From the NCBI GenBank assembly GCA_963695175.1, contig CAVOGG010000009.1, positions 62,001 to 126,000 of the forward strand: DNA of 64,000 nucleotides, written 5' to 3'. The notes under the pieces were generated by a model, which did not search any database, had not been told where the DNA came from, and saw only the letters and a list, made by a program, of their open reading frames with translations. The stretch comes from Fodinibacter sp963695175 (GTDB lineage Bacteria > Actinomycetota > Actinomycetes > Actinomycetales > Dermatophilaceae). Of this stretch, positions 7,929 through 16,280 are shown piece after piece. The position numbers and the translations under genes are program-made. Position 1 is the stretch's first letter; each line of letters starts with the position of its first letter.

Positions 7929-8746
7929 CGCTCCTTCTTCTGACGGGCCTCCATGCGGCGCACGAGAATGGAGAGCGGGAGGGTAATGGCCAGGTAGCAG
8001 AAGCCGGCGATGACGAGCGGGGTGAGGTTGGCGTTGCTGTTGGCGAGGTCGCGGCCGTACTTCGTCAGCTCGTAGCCAGACGCGGACAGCCCCAGGACGT
8101 AGACGAGCGAGGAGTCCTTGACCAAGAGGATGACCTCGTTCGTCAGCGGCGGGGTGACCACGCGGAAGGCCTGCGGAAGGATGATCTTGCGGGTTGCGGC
8201 GCCGGCCGGCATACCGAGGGAGCGGGCCGCCTCGATCTGGCCCTTGGGCACAGCCTGGATGCCGGCGCGGATCGTCTCCGCCATGTACGCCGAGGCGACG
8301 AGGCCCAGCGCGACCCAGACGGTGCCGTAGGGGTCGTACGGGATGACCAGACCCTCGAAGGCCAAGGGGAGGAGGCCGAAGGCGATGAAGACCACGATCG
8401 CAGGCAGCCCCCGGAAGAACTCGATCCACATCGTCGAGAGCCATCGGTAGGGACCGATCGAGGACAGGCGCATCAGCGCCAGGACAGTGCCCAGCAGCAG
8501 GCCGATGACGAACGCCCCGGCGGTGTAGACGAGGGTGTTCTTGAAGGCGTTGGGCAGGCCCTCGGTGAAGGTGGCCTTGATCATGTCCGGGCGGAAGAAC
8601 ACCTCCTTGATCTGTTGCCAGTCGGCCGCGAGGGCAATCGCGACGGCCACAACGACAAGCAACGCGTACTGGATCCACCGGATCCGTTGAGCCCTCCTGC
8701 GTGGGGACAGCTTCTTCTTCGGGGCAGCTTCAGTGGTGGTGCTCAT
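7925..8746 (-). CDS. Polar amino-acid ABC transporter permease (GlnP/HisM-like)
   Basis: A 273-residue inner-membrane permease with a polar basic N-terminus (KKKLSPRRRAQRIRW) and about six helices. The PAAT family marks are present: EFFRGLPAIV, then the cytoplasmic EAA loop EAARSLGMPAGAATRKIILP and PQAFRVVTPPLTNEVI. It forms the membrane channel for uptake of a polar amino acid such as glutamate or glutamine; the exact substrate cannot be read from sequence. CAGGAGG precedes the ATG. Only one permease gene is present, so it probably works as a homodimer. Confidence 0.88.
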   Translation of the reverse strand: MSTTTEAAPKKKLSPRRRAQRIRWIQYALLVVVAVAIALAADWQQIKEVFFRPDMIKATFTEGLPNAFKNTLVYTAGAFVIGLLLGTVLALMRLSSIGPYRWLSTMWIEFFRGLPAIVVFIAFGLLPLAFEGLVIPYDPYGTVWVALGLVASAYMAETIRAGIQAVPKGQIEAARSLGMPAGAATRKIILPQAFRVVTPPLTNEVILLVKDSSLVYVLGLSASGYELTKYGRDLANSNANLTPLVIAGFCYLAITLPLSILVRRMEARQKKER

Positions 8747-9083
8747 GGGTCCTCCTGAGGACCTGCGTGGTCATGGACCGCAACGCCGATGGGCGGCGGG
8801 CCGTCGAAACCGTACCGCCCGGACCACTCACCAGCGGGTCAAGCACGACGCCGGGGTGCCTCAGGACAAAGTGATGTCCCTGACCACCGAGTACCAGCGG
8901 CACAACCCCGCCCGAGTCCGCCGCAAGCTTCTTGCCGTGCAAGATGAGCTGCTGCACCTGGTCAAGGCCAAGCGCCCATCCCAGTGCCTCCCAGTGACAG
9001 CACTCCAGGCCGCCCCACGCCGGCAACGTCAGAGGAGGCAACGAAGCGGCCTGAGCCGGCATCCTGACGTGTGGCAACAGGGG
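8747..9083 (+). pseudogene. Gene relic between binding-protein and permease genes
   Basis: The 337-base gap inside the amino-acid transporter cluster contains a plus-strand, protein-like frame ending near 9067: SLTTEYQRHNPARVRRKLLA, VQDELLHLVKA, and, after a one-base frame change, PIPVPPSDSTPGRPTP and a stop. The style is that of the C-terminal end of an integrase or transposase, but I cannot assign a family. It runs opposite to the transporter genes, so an old insertion is likely. Confidence 0.3.
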
Positions 9084-9914
9084 TCACTTCGGGGCGTCGA
9101 CTCCGAACCACTTCTTGTAGATCGAGTTGTACGTCCCGTCGGCCTGCGCGGTCTTGAGGACCTCGTTGGTCAACTCAGCCATCTTGGTGCCATTGTTGTC
9201 GTTCAGCTTGAACATCAGGCCGTACTGCTCGCCCGTGTCGAACTCCTTGACGACCTCGGTCGTCGGGTTGTCCTTGGCGTAGTCGAGCAGGGGGCCGTTG
9301 TCGTTGATCGCAGCATCCACGCGGCCGGAGAGCACAGCCGCGAGCTGAGTCGGCAGGTCATCGAAGACGACCGGGGTGAAGCCGTTGGCGGCCTTCTCCT
9401 TCTCGGCGAACTCCTGTCCGGTCGTGTCGGTCTGGACGCCGAGCTTCTTGCCCTTGAGGCTCGCGAGGTCGGTGACCCCGGAGTCCTTCTTGGCGAGCAA
9501 TGCCGCGGTGGAGTCGAAGTAGGGGTCGGAGAAAAGGACCGCCTTCTTGCGCTTGTCGTTAATCGTCGTCGCACCGTAGCCGGCGTCGCACTTCTTGGCC
9601 GCGAAGGCAGCACCCGAGGTGATCGTGGCGAACTCGATGTCGACGACTTCCTGCTCGAGGCCGAGCTTCTTGGCGACGAGGTCCATGAGGTCGACGTCGA
9701 AGCCGACGACCTTGGAGCCATCCTTGAACTCGAACGGCTTGTAGGACAGGTGGGTGCAGGCCTTGAGCTTGCCGTCTGTAATCGTCGTGACGCCGCTCGA
9801 GTTCGTGGCAGCGGGGGTGTCCCCGTCACCGGAACCGCACGCGGCAAGGGCCAGAGTCGAGATGAGCGCGACGGCAGTGAGGGCGCTGGCGCGGCGAATT
9901 CGTATGGTGGTCAC
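9084..9914 (-). CDS. Polar amino-acid ABC transporter binding lipoprotein
   Basis: A 276-residue extracellular solute-binding protein family 3 member. The signal peptide ends in a lipobox (LALAAC, Cys about residue 26), so the mature protein is lipid-anchored. Family 3 landmarks follow: YKPFEFKDGSKVVGFDVDL, CDAGYGATTINDKRK and FSDPYFDS, then VDAAINDNGPLLDY. I chose the GTG at 9914 since AGGGAG sits six bases upstream and the signal peptide then starts correctly. It is the first gene of the importer, with a 337-base relic-bearing gap before the permease. Confidence 0.88.
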   Translation of the reverse strand: MTTIRIRRASALTAVALISTLALAACGSGDGDTPAATNSSGVTTITDGKLKACTHLSYKPFEFKDGSKVVGFDVDLMDLVAKKLGLEQEVVDIEFATITSGAAFAAKKCDAGYGATTINDKRKKAVLFSDPYFDSTAALLAKKDSGVTDLASLKGKKLGVQTDTTGQEFAEKEKAANGFTPVVFDDLPTQLAAVLSGRVDAAINDNGPLLDYAKDNPTTEVVKEFDTGEQYGLMFKLNDNNGTKMAELTNEVLKTAQADGTYNSIYKKWFGVDAPK

Positions 9915-10259
9915 TTGGTACTCCCTAGGGGTGATGACGTGGTTACCCACTCTGACTGTCGCTGACCCTACCCACCGGTGAGGTGCATACAGCGCCTTGC
10001 CCTCATACGTCCCCCACCGCGCGTACCCGTATGCCTAGTTGCGCCAGTCTTTCGCCCCAAACTACGGGCGTCGGTGTCACCGGCAATTTCGGTTGATCGA
10101 CTCGATGAATGGCTTGACGACCAGAAGCGCGATCATTTCTGATTCCCTGAGAAGAAGTGCCCGACGCCCTGGACCTTCTTTCAGCGATGGGAGGAGCCGC
10201 CCTTCGCGATCGCGTGCGCCTAGGCTCTTGGTCGCGATATTCCATGGGGCGGCTCGAGC
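9915..10259. other. Divergent intergenic region
   Basis: This 345-base gap separates the amino-acid transporter from the GAF/HATPase gene and must hold both promoters. I see no unambiguous -35/-10 pair, no strong inverted repeat and no RNA gene. A small frame in it has no protein character. Confidence 0.4.
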
Positions 10260-11204
10260 GTGGACCTTTATGCTGACGAGGTGGCGCACACGGTCGCGAG
10301 CAGACCGGTCCCTGAAGGGGAGACGTGGGCGCGGTCCGCGCTCACGCAGCTCGCCGACGTGCCCGGTGTGCATCGGGCGGGCTTGGCACTGGTCGAAGGC
10401 GGTGGGCGACGGCTGCTGTTTGCCGCCAGTGACCGCGACAACGTGAGCAGCGTCCAATGGTGTGAGGTCGACGCCTACGAGGACGTCCCGCTGAACCACA
10501 CCGTGCGCACCGGCGAGGCGGTCGTCGGCTCTCTGGCCGAGCTGGCATGCAGCTACCGGGCGTTCGCTGACCGCCAGACCGCGATGACGCGGGCGCTTGC
10601 GTCGCTGTCGATCTTCGCGGCTGGCCACGTCCAGGGCGGGTTCGTCCTGTTCTTCGACGCACCGCAGGGCTTCGACCGCCCGCAACTATCTGAGCTCGAG
10701 AGGCTGGGGGCACGGCTGGGCGCTGACCTGCGTCGCGTCCAGCGCGCCACCACCCGTTCCACCAGATCCCTCGAAGCCGAACTGGTGCCGCAGGGCGCGC
10801 ATGTGGCTACTTACCTCGTCACTGCGGACCCTCGGGCGGTCGCCCCGGCACGCCACTTCCTGCTGAACACCCTCGCGAAATGGGGCGTCGACGAGGACAC
10901 CGTCGACAACGCGGTGCTGTGCCTGAGCGAACTGATCACCAACGCGGTGATCCACACCGGTGCCGGTTGCGAGCTTCGCGTCGTGCTCGACGACGGCGTG
11001 CTCACCACAACCGTTCGCGACGGCGGTTCAAGCGTGGTCGTCGACCCCAGGCACGTCACGGTGGATCCGCTGGCCGTGCACGGTCGTGGGTTGCAGATGG
11101 TGGACGCATGCTCAACGAGGTGGGGCTCGGAACTGGACGCGGTCGGAATGACCGTGTGGTTCGTTCTCGAGCCAGCGAAGAGCCGCAGAATAGCCGTGCC
11201 GTGA
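10260..11204 (+). CDS. GAF-like plus HATPase (RsbW-like) regulator
   Basis: A 314-residue two-part signalling protein. Residues about 10-160 look like a GAF-type sensor (GVHRAGLALVEGGGRRLLFA, then a TGEAVVGSLAEL segment). Residues about 185-305 are a GHKL/HATPase_c_2 domain with the N-box LCLSELITNAVIHTGA and the glycine box GRGLQMVDACSTRWG. This is the arrangement of actinobacterial anti-sigma-type or phosphatase-linked kinases acting in general stress switching. No sigma-factor gene adjoins. The GTG start is the first codon after an in-frame stop; the ribosome site is weak. Confidence 0.75.
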   Translation: MDLYADEVAHTVASRPVPEGETWARSALTQLADVPGVHRAGLALVEGGGRRLLFAASDRDNVSSVQWCEVDAYEDVPLNHTVRTGEAVVGSLAELACSYRAFADRQTAMTRALASLSIFAAGHVQGGFVLFFDAPQGFDRPQLSELERLGARLGADLRRVQRATTRSTRSLEAELVPQGAHVATYLVTADPRAVAPARHFLLNTLAKWGVDEDTVDNAVLCLSELITNAVIHTGAGCELRVVLDDGVLTTTVRDGGSSVVVDPRHVTVDPLAVHGRGLQMVDACSTRWGSELDAVGMTVWFVLEPAKSRRIAVP

Positions 11205-11519
11205 TGGAGAGAACTCCAGCGGCGCTGAGACGCACCTGCCGCAGCGATGAAATGAGCGGCTGAATGAATCGGTTCCTCAGCGGCGAGGACGCTGTGAGGC
11301 TGCGCTCGCCATGTGATGCCCGGGTGACTCGTGAATCCCGTAGCGCGACCGTAGTTCAGCTGGAGGTGGCTGCGTCGCCTCGGTGAGAAGGACCGCGACG
11401 ATCAGCCCGAACAGCACTTCAGGTTGCTCGATGGAGGCCGCGCGATGAGGGATGCCGCGAGTGCGGCGAGAGGATGGTCCAGTTCTGCCGTTAGTGAGGC
11501 TGGATCTGGTCGCCAAACC
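11205..11519. other. Gene-less convergent stretch
   Basis: A 315-base region downstream of both flanking genes. A minus-strand frame at 11277-11516 has no recognised family or ribosome site. The ten bases GCCGTTAGTG near 11487 match part of the 17-base repeat, probably by chance. No clear terminator hairpin was seen. Confidence 0.35.
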
Positions 11520-11945
11520 TCAACCGATCAGCGGCTCGAAGACCTGACCGAACCACTCCGCGGGGTTGGTGTCGCGCAGGTGCTGAGTCAGCACCCACCG
11601 CTGGCCCCCGGGATCCACGACGACGGCTTGGCGGACCCCCCAAGGTTGTTCAACCGGCATGTCAACCAGCTCACCACCCGTGGTGACCAGCAAGGCGCAC
11701 GTGGCGTCTAGGTCGACCACGAAGACCTGGGTCGTGCTAACGGTTCTGGCATCGGTGCGTCGACCAAGCAGAATCACGAATCCGTCTCGCTCGACCTCGC
11801 AGTGTCCGACCCACCCATCAGGCAGTGTTGCGCGGACCATCTCGCGAAAGCCAAGAGTCTCAAAGAGCCAGCGAGCAGCCGCAGGCACGTCGTCGTACAA
11901 CAAGCAAGGGACCACGGACGGGTAGCCGCGTGAAGGGTCATACAT
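11520..11945 (-). CDS. VOC-superfamily (glyoxalase-like) protein
   Basis: A 141-residue vicinal-oxygen-chelate protein. It begins MYDPSRGYPSVVPCLLYDDV and continues with the family helix AARWLFETLGFREMVRATLP, followed by the strand GFVILLGRR and the C-terminal repeat VVVDPGGQRWVLTQHLRD. Such proteins include lactoylglutathione lyases, dioxygenases and drug-binding resistance proteins; the metal-site residues cannot be assigned reliably here. I chose the ATG at 11945, preceded by AGAGAGG, over the longer frame beginning at 12047, whose extra residues are unconserved. Confidence 0.75.
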   Translation of the reverse strand: MYDPSRGYPSVVPCLLYDDVPAAARWLFETLGFREMVRATLPDGWVGHCEVERDGFVILLGRRTDARTVSTTQVFVVDLDATCALLVTTGGELVDMPVEQPWGVRQAVVVDPGGQRWVLTQHLRDTNPAEWFGQVFEPLIG

Positions 11946-12685
11946 CCGACAAACCTCTCTCAACGCGGCCCCCCGACTGCCGACGGGTCGCCCCGGCGAC
12001 GCTACGCCTGGAAGGTCGGTACCGGACCTATCGCAATCCACAATCACCGGCTCCTATCAGCTCCACCCGGCGATGGCGGGCGCGGGACAGCGCACGCCAA
12101 GCGGCGATGGACGCAGGCTCGCGTTCAGACCGGCAGGCGGCCCCCCATTCCAGCGTCGCGTCAGGGACAGAAGCTGTTCGCAAGTGCCCTACCACACGAT
12201 GCGCGTCGCTGCCGCTGACACCAAGGCGACGGGGTCCCGCTGGCACCGTGACCCACAGAGGCGTCGCGGGACCGGCGCGGCAATTGGGGACGCCACCGGG
12301 CTCCGGCGTCCACCGAAGAGGGCGCGCGCTTGCGGCGAAGTGGGGCAGGTCCGGACATCGAAGGATGCTCTCACCGCTTGCCCGCGTGCACGGGGCGATC
12401 TCATAAACTGGGCCCCTCTGGCGCAGAAGCACGACCTCCGCGTGCTCAGCGACCGAGAGCAACAGCAGGAGGGGCTCATTTCCGCATGGGATCCCACCCT
12501 CCCGAAGGGCGTGTCGTCGTCGTCGTCCCGACAGCGACCGAAGCGCCCCCGCTGATGGGAGACTCGCTGCCCAGCTGGCGATGAGACACACGGACCTCAG
12601 CTGGTGACGCTCCTTGTCTACCCCGCCGTGTCGAGGGACGCCGGTCTGGCTGGGCTTCGGTGCGTCCGGCCCGGGTTGCGCTCGG
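11946..12685. other. Gene-less stretch of 740 bases
   Basis: Between the VOC gene and the stop of the SARP-type regulator. Long overlapping frames on both strands have arginine-rich, unstructured translations typical of noncoding GC-rich DNA. A 7-base inverted repeat (GCCCCTC near 12413, GAGGGGC near 12471) is the only structure noted. I see no RNA gene. Confidence 0.4.
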
Positions 12686-13438
12686 TCAGTCGCGAAGGAG
12701 GTCATCGAAGACGCGCTGGCTGACCACGCTGGGAGACACGCCCAGCTCCTCGCGGAGCAGCACCTGCAGGTCCGCATAGACCTTCAACGCCTCGGCGACA
12801 TTGCCCTCACGGGCCAGCGCTTGCATGAGGACTTGGTGTCCGCTCTCATGGAGCGGGGCCAGCTGCACGAGGCGTCGACCTGCCCTCACGGCGGCAGGCA
12901 GTTCGGTCCCGCCACTTCGTAAGGAGGCCACCGCATACGCCTGCAGTGCGCGCAGCGCCACATCCGCCAGCTGCCGGCGCTCGTCCTCGACCCACGGGGC
13001 CGACTGCCCGGGGAGGAACTCCCGCTGGGTGATGAACAGGGCGACCTGTGCCGGCGCCCAGGCTTGTTTCCAGTGTTGGAGGGCGATCTGGGACTCTGCC
13101 GTGTGCACGGCGCTGTGAGCCGCCTCGACGTCGACCAGGGCGTTATCGCTCAGCCGGAGTCGTAGGCCCGACCGCCCCTCCAGCAGGTCTGCACCCAGGA
13201 CCTTACGCATCTTGGAGATCAGCGGGTTGAGGCCCTTGGGGTGCGCCAATCCGTCCGCCCACAGCGCCCGTTCGAGCTCGTCGCGCCTGCTGAGGCGGTG
13301 ACGATTGAGGATCAGGTACCCGAACAGCAGAACGCTCTGCTGTCCCGCGAGACGGTCCTCCAGGCGCACACCGTCCAGCTCGATCACGGGCGGCCCGCAG
13401 AGCTGGATCCTCGTCGCGATCGGCGACGCCAACGTCAT
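12686..13438 (-). CDS. Short SARP-type (BTAD) transcriptional regulator
   Basis: A 250-residue regulator with the two-domain SARP plan and nothing more: an OmpR-like winged-helix domain at about 10-95 (QQSVLLFGYLILNRHRLSRR, with KGLNPLISKMRKVLGADLLE) and a bacterial transcriptional activation domain at about 105-245 (FLPGQSAPWVEDERRQLADV, then LHESGHQVLMQALAREGNVA, and LREELGVSPS). SARPs activate secondary-metabolite or stress genes by binding direct repeats. It is divergent, 49 bases apart, from the DUF1059/sulfurtransferase/cupin group, its likely targets. The ATG at 13438 lacks a clear ribosome site. Confidence 0.8.
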   Translation of the reverse strand: MTLASPIATRIQLCGPPVIELDGVRLEDRLAGQQSVLLFGYLILNRHRLSRRDELERALWADGLAHPKGLNPLISKMRKVLGADLLEGRSGLRLRLSDNALVDVEAAHSAVHTAESQIALQHWKQAWAPAQVALFITQREFLPGQSAPWVEDERRQLADVALRALQAYAVASLRSGGTELPAAVRAGRRLVQLAPLHESGHQVLMQALAREGNVAEALKVYADLQVLLREELGVSPSVVSQRVFDDLLRD

Positions 13439-13487
13439 GCCAACATTGTGGCAATACCGTCGGCGTACACCATGACAGGAGGACGAA

Positions 13488-13646
13488 GTGGCCAGAATCA
13501 TCCGCTGCGAATGCGGGTACGTGGCTCACGGCGAGACCGACGATCTGGTGGTCGTCGCGATCCGGGAGCACATGCGCGCTGACCATCCCGACCTCTTGGA
13601 CACAGTCCGTGACGAGGACCTACTGGGCTGGATCCACATCGAGTAG
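13488..13646 (+). CDS. DUF1059 small zinc-ribbon-like protein
   Basis: A 52-residue protein starting at GTG with AGGAGGA seven bases upstream. It reads MARIIRCECGYVAHGETDDL and then VVAIREHMRADHPDL, ending in GWIHIE. The paired Cys (CEC), the later His residues in EHMRADHP and the overall size are exactly those of DUF1059, where they probably bind a metal. Function is unknown. It is divergent from the SARP-type regulator and 26 bases before the sulfurtransferase gene, so it likely heads that operon. Confidence 0.8.
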   Translation: MARIIRCECGYVAHGETDDLVVVAIREHMRADHPDLLDTVRDEDLLGWIHIE

Positions 13647-13672
13647 GTCCGTGGAGACCCGAGGTGGTCGGC

Positions 13673-14539
13673 ATGAACGGTTCGCGAGCGGCATTCGACA
13701 CCACCAGCATCACCCCGAGCGGCCGCACCCGCAGATCGTCGCTGGTCGACCCCGACTGGCTGGAGGATCACCTCGATGACCCTGGGGTGCGCATCGTCCA
13801 GGTGGACGTGACGGCCGCACGCTACGACCGGGCGCACCTCCCGGGCGCCGTGCTCTGGAACATCTACACCGACATGCGCGACCCGGAATTCCAGCTCGTC
13901 GACGCTGCGGCCGTCAACAGCCTCGTCCAACGTGCCGGCATACACGCCGAGACCCTCGTGGTGTTCACCGGCTATGCCCCGGCCCTGGGGTTGTGGCTCA
14001 TGCAGGCTCACGGCCACCGGCACCTGGGGCTCCTGGACCTCGCCCTAGACACCTGGGAGGCAGAGGGCCTCCCGGTCGCCACCGCGGCCCCCCAACCACG
14101 ATCCAGCGGATATCAGCTGGCTGAGGCGAACCCGGCCTTGAGGGCCCGCCGTGAGGACGTCATACGGGCGATCGAGGACCGAGACACCGTGGTCCTGGAC
14201 GTCCGATCCGAGGCGGAGTACCGCGGCGACCAGTTCTGGCCCTCCGGGGGACAACAGGTCGGCGGACGAGCAGGGCACGTCCCAGCCGCCATCCATGTGC
14301 CCATCGACGGACTGGTGGACGGTCGGGGCGCATTTCGAGGAACGCGGCACCTGAGCCGGGCACTGGCAGCGGCCGACCCGCCGCGACCCGGAGGGGTCAT
14401 CACGTACTGCACTATCGGTGCCCGGGCCGCCACCGCCTGGTTCGTCATGACCCATCTGCTCGGGCGTGACGACGTCCGCGTCTACGACGGGTCGTGGGCC
14501 GAGTGGGGACTTGGCGCAGCGAACCCCGTTGACCGTTGA
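13673..14539 (+). CDS. Two-domain rhodanese sulfurtransferase
   Basis: A 288-residue protein with two rhodanese domains. The first (about 15-125) has RYDRAHLPGAVLWNIYTDMR but no cysteine in its active loop (TGYAPALG), so it is structural. The second (about 145-285) has RSEAEYRGD, then GHVPAAIHVPIDGL and the active loop YCTIGARAAT with Cys as the sulfur carrier. This fits thiosulfate or mercaptopyruvate sulfurtransferases. Start is ATG 13673 with CGAGGTGG just upstream, or the GTG at 13664. It sits between the DUF1059 and cupin genes. Confidence 0.82.
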   Translation: MNGSRAAFDTTSITPSGRTRRSSLVDPDWLEDHLDDPGVRIVQVDVTAARYDRAHLPGAVLWNIYTDMRDPEFQLVDAAAVNSLVQRAGIHAETLVVFTGYAPALGLWLMQAHGHRHLGLLDLALDTWEAEGLPVATAAPQPRSSGYQLAEANPALRARREDVIRAIEDRDTVVLDVRSEAEYRGDQFWPSGGQQVGGRAGHVPAAIHVPIDGLVDGRGAFRGTRHLSRALAAADPPRPGGVITYCTIGARAATAWFVMTHLLGRDDVRVYDGSWAEWGLGAANPVDR

Positions 14540-14598
14540 AGGCCGGCTTCGCGGCTGACATCTGCACCATCAATCACACCAGACCGCAGGAGGTCGTC

Positions 14599-14967
14599 AT
14601 GTCACAACTGATTCGCATGAGCCTGGACGCACCCGAGGAGACCCGCCCCTTCGAGGGGGGCACCGGTCAGCTCCAGCTCGTCAACCTGGCCGGTGGCCCC
14701 GTGGGGCGGGCGACGTTCAGGCCCGGCTGGCGTTGGTCACAGCACGTCAAGCCGATCGCCGGCACAGACAGCTGCCAGGCCGCCCACCTCGCGTACTTCG
14801 TCAGCGGGCGGATGAAAGTCGTGATGGACGACGGCGAGGAGATCGAGTACGGCCCCGGCGACTTCGCCGTCATGGCCCCCGGTCACGACGCCTGGACCAT
14901 CGGTGATGAGGACTGTGTGATCGTCGACTGGCAGGGGTACGCCGACTACGCAAAACGCACCACCTGA
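14599..14967 (+). CDS. Single-domain cupin protein
   Basis: A 122-residue cupin. The barrel runs from about residue 25 to 115: FRPGWRWSQHVKPIAGTDSC carries the first-motif His, and HLAYFVSGRMKVVMDDGEEI followed by YGPGDFAVMAPGHDAW provides the second motif. Such proteins often carry one metal and act as oxygenases, isomerases or sensors; the reaction is not predictable here. CAGGAGG lies six bases before the ATG. It follows the sulfurtransferase gene by 59 bases and probably shares its transcript. Confidence 0.8.
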   Translation: MSQLIRMSLDAPEETRPFEGGTGQLQLVNLAGGPVGRATFRPGWRWSQHVKPIAGTDSCQAAHLAYFVSGRMKVVMDDGEEIEYGPGDFAVMAPGHDAWTIGDEDCVIVDWQGYADYAKRTT

Positions 14968-15525
14968 GCGGGGGTGCGACGCAAAGCCACCATGGAGATG
15001 CCCGGGCCCCGTGGTGACCTGCCCCCAGTCGGAGCGCTGTAGCTCGCACACGATGAGGTACGCCGGCTGGCGGCTCTGAGACGCGGTTAGAGGAGCGTAG
15101 GTCAACGAGTTCTGGGGTGCTTGCCGTAGGTCACTCAGCAGGGAGCCGCGCCCCCTCAAGAGGGCCAGCCCTACCCTCTGATATGCCCCAGCCGGTGGAC
15201 TGTCATTCACTGCCAGGCTTGTCCACTCCGCGTCAGAGGGGGCCTTAGTTATGTCCGTGTGGCCCTCCACAAAGGCGCGAATTTCATTTACGTCGTTGCG
15301 TCGCGATGGCTCGTCGTTGGTACAGCAGGCCAAGACGGCCCACTTGTAGACGGCGTTTTGGTATTTGAGCCAGCTTTCCGTCACCGCCGCATCTGCACCG
15401 TAGTAACTTTCAAACCGGGGCGTGATCGTGCCCTGTGTCGTCTTAACCCAAGTGTCGGCGGCCGCGTCCCTTGCCTTTTGCCTCGCCGCAAGATCGCCTT
15501 TCAACCGGCTGGCGATCTGGGCCAT
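14737..15525 (-). pseudogene. Orphan frame of unusual composition, partly antisense to the cupin
   Basis: The frame has a protein-like first half from 15525 to about 15100: MAQIASRLKGDLAARQKARD, WVKTTQGTITPRFESYYGAD and ESWLKYQNAVYKWAVLACC, with lower GC and more Lys/Tyr/Asn than its neighbours. No ribosome site precedes the ATG, and the last part runs antisense through the cupin gene, so its true end was probably lost. I do not recognise the family. It is best read as a truncated foreign gene; a small real gene ending near 15000 by frameshift is the alternative. Confidence 0.3.
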
Positions 15526-15534
15526 CGTACACAG

Positions 15535-15732
15535 TCAGTGCAGCCTGACTTGTTTCCTGCATCGATGATCCCCGATCAGCGCTGCCCAGGCTGCTGCGTG
15601 CAACATGGCAGCCCCCAGCCTGGAGGTTGGCGTGCTGTCGATGAAGAACTCGCCGTTAGTGTTGAGGCCGACCAGGTAGTTGCCGTCGGTCGTAGGTCCA
15701 GGTCCGCCAAGTGGCTTTGTCCACTCCTGCTC
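15535..15732 (-). pseudogene. Stop-bounded protein relic over the 17-base repeat
   Basis: A minus-strand frame without a start that reads WTKPLGGPGPTTDGNYLVGL and then NTNGEFFIDSTPTSRLGAAM before stopping. The 17-base direct repeat encodes its LNTNGEF part. At 2556 the same bases encode NTNGE in a more decayed context. It appears to be the C-terminal end of some protein that once existed in two copies; I cannot name it. Confidence 0.3.
15648..15664 (+). repeat. 17-base direct repeat, right copy
   Basis: Identical to 2556-2572 and in the same orientation; see that entry for the flanking similarity, which on this side continues to about 15720. Confidence 0.6.
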
Positions 15733-15784
15733 TCATATGGCTGGGCGGCCTGAGACCTTGACACTGCCCCACCGAGTGCGGGGT

Positions 15785-16246
15785 TCAGAGCGGAGTTTCC
15801 TCCAGCTGCCTTTTGAGGCTGTCCAGCGTGGCGGAAAGGTCCTTGCGGGCGCTCTTCCGGGCGAGCGGGGCGATCAGCCTGCCCACGCCGTGCCCTTCGA
15901 AGGCGATGCCGTATCTCAGCTGGGTGCCTGCCCCGTGGGTGTTGGGGCTCACGTCCATCGTGACGTGGGCACGCACCGGGCCGCCCAGTCCTCGGACGCC
16001 GTAGCGATGGTCCGGGCTGTACTCGGTGATCTCCCAGGTGAACGAGCGGTCAGACCCCATGACGTGCCGGACCTCGCGGCCCCGCGTTCCGACTCCGACC
16101 GCTGCCGGCTCGTCGAATGTGGAGCTCCGGACGTCGCGCTGCCACTCGGGGATGCGTGCCGGGTCGGCGATGTACTCGAATACCGCGTGTGGGCTCCTGG
16201 CGATCTCCACCGTCCCGTTGATGCTGTTGTCTTTCGTGTCCGACAT
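15785..16246 (-). CDS. SRPBCC-family (START-like) protein
   Basis: A 153-residue SRPBCC protein. The pattern INGTVEIARSPHAVFEYIAD opens the fold, PARIPEWQRDVRSS is the usual W-containing helix, and a long C-terminal helix ends the chain (RKSARKDLSATLDSLKRQLE). These proteins bind hydrophobic ligands in a deep cavity and include polyketide cyclases and carbon monoxide dehydrogenase G-like proteins; the ligand is unknown. CAGGAG lies eight bases before the ATG. It is divergent from a TetR gene with a palindrome between them, so it is the probable regulated gene. Confidence 0.8.
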   Translation of the reverse strand: MSDTKDNSINGTVEIARSPHAVFEYIADPARIPEWQRDVRSSTFDEPAAVGVGTRGREVRHVMGSDRSFTWEITEYSPDHRYGVRGLGGPVRAHVTMDVSPNTHGAGTQLRYGIAFEGHGVGRLIAPLARKSARKDLSATLDSLKRQLEETPL

Positions 16247-16280
16247 GGCGTGCTCCTGGCTGCGTGGCGTCGTGGACGCC

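Larger units (their letters stand above)
14968..15784. other. Gene-poor stretch with two relic frames and the right direct repeat
   Basis: An 817-base region with no intact gene. It contains the orphan frame up to 15525, a 65-residue stop-to-stop frame (15535-15732) and the right copy of the 17-base repeat. Base composition between about 15240 and 15480 is visibly less GC-rich than elsewhere in the window, a sign of foreign DNA. Confidence 0.5.

Noticed and set aside
11487..11496. Third copy of the 17-base repeat (GCCGTTAGTG)
   Set aside because: Only ten bases match and the flanks differ, so chance is a sufficient explanation.
12413..12478. Inverted repeat GCCCCTC/GAGGGGC as a terminator
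   Set aside because: Seven pairs with a roughly 50-base loop, not close to any gene end; expected by chance in such GC-rich DNA.
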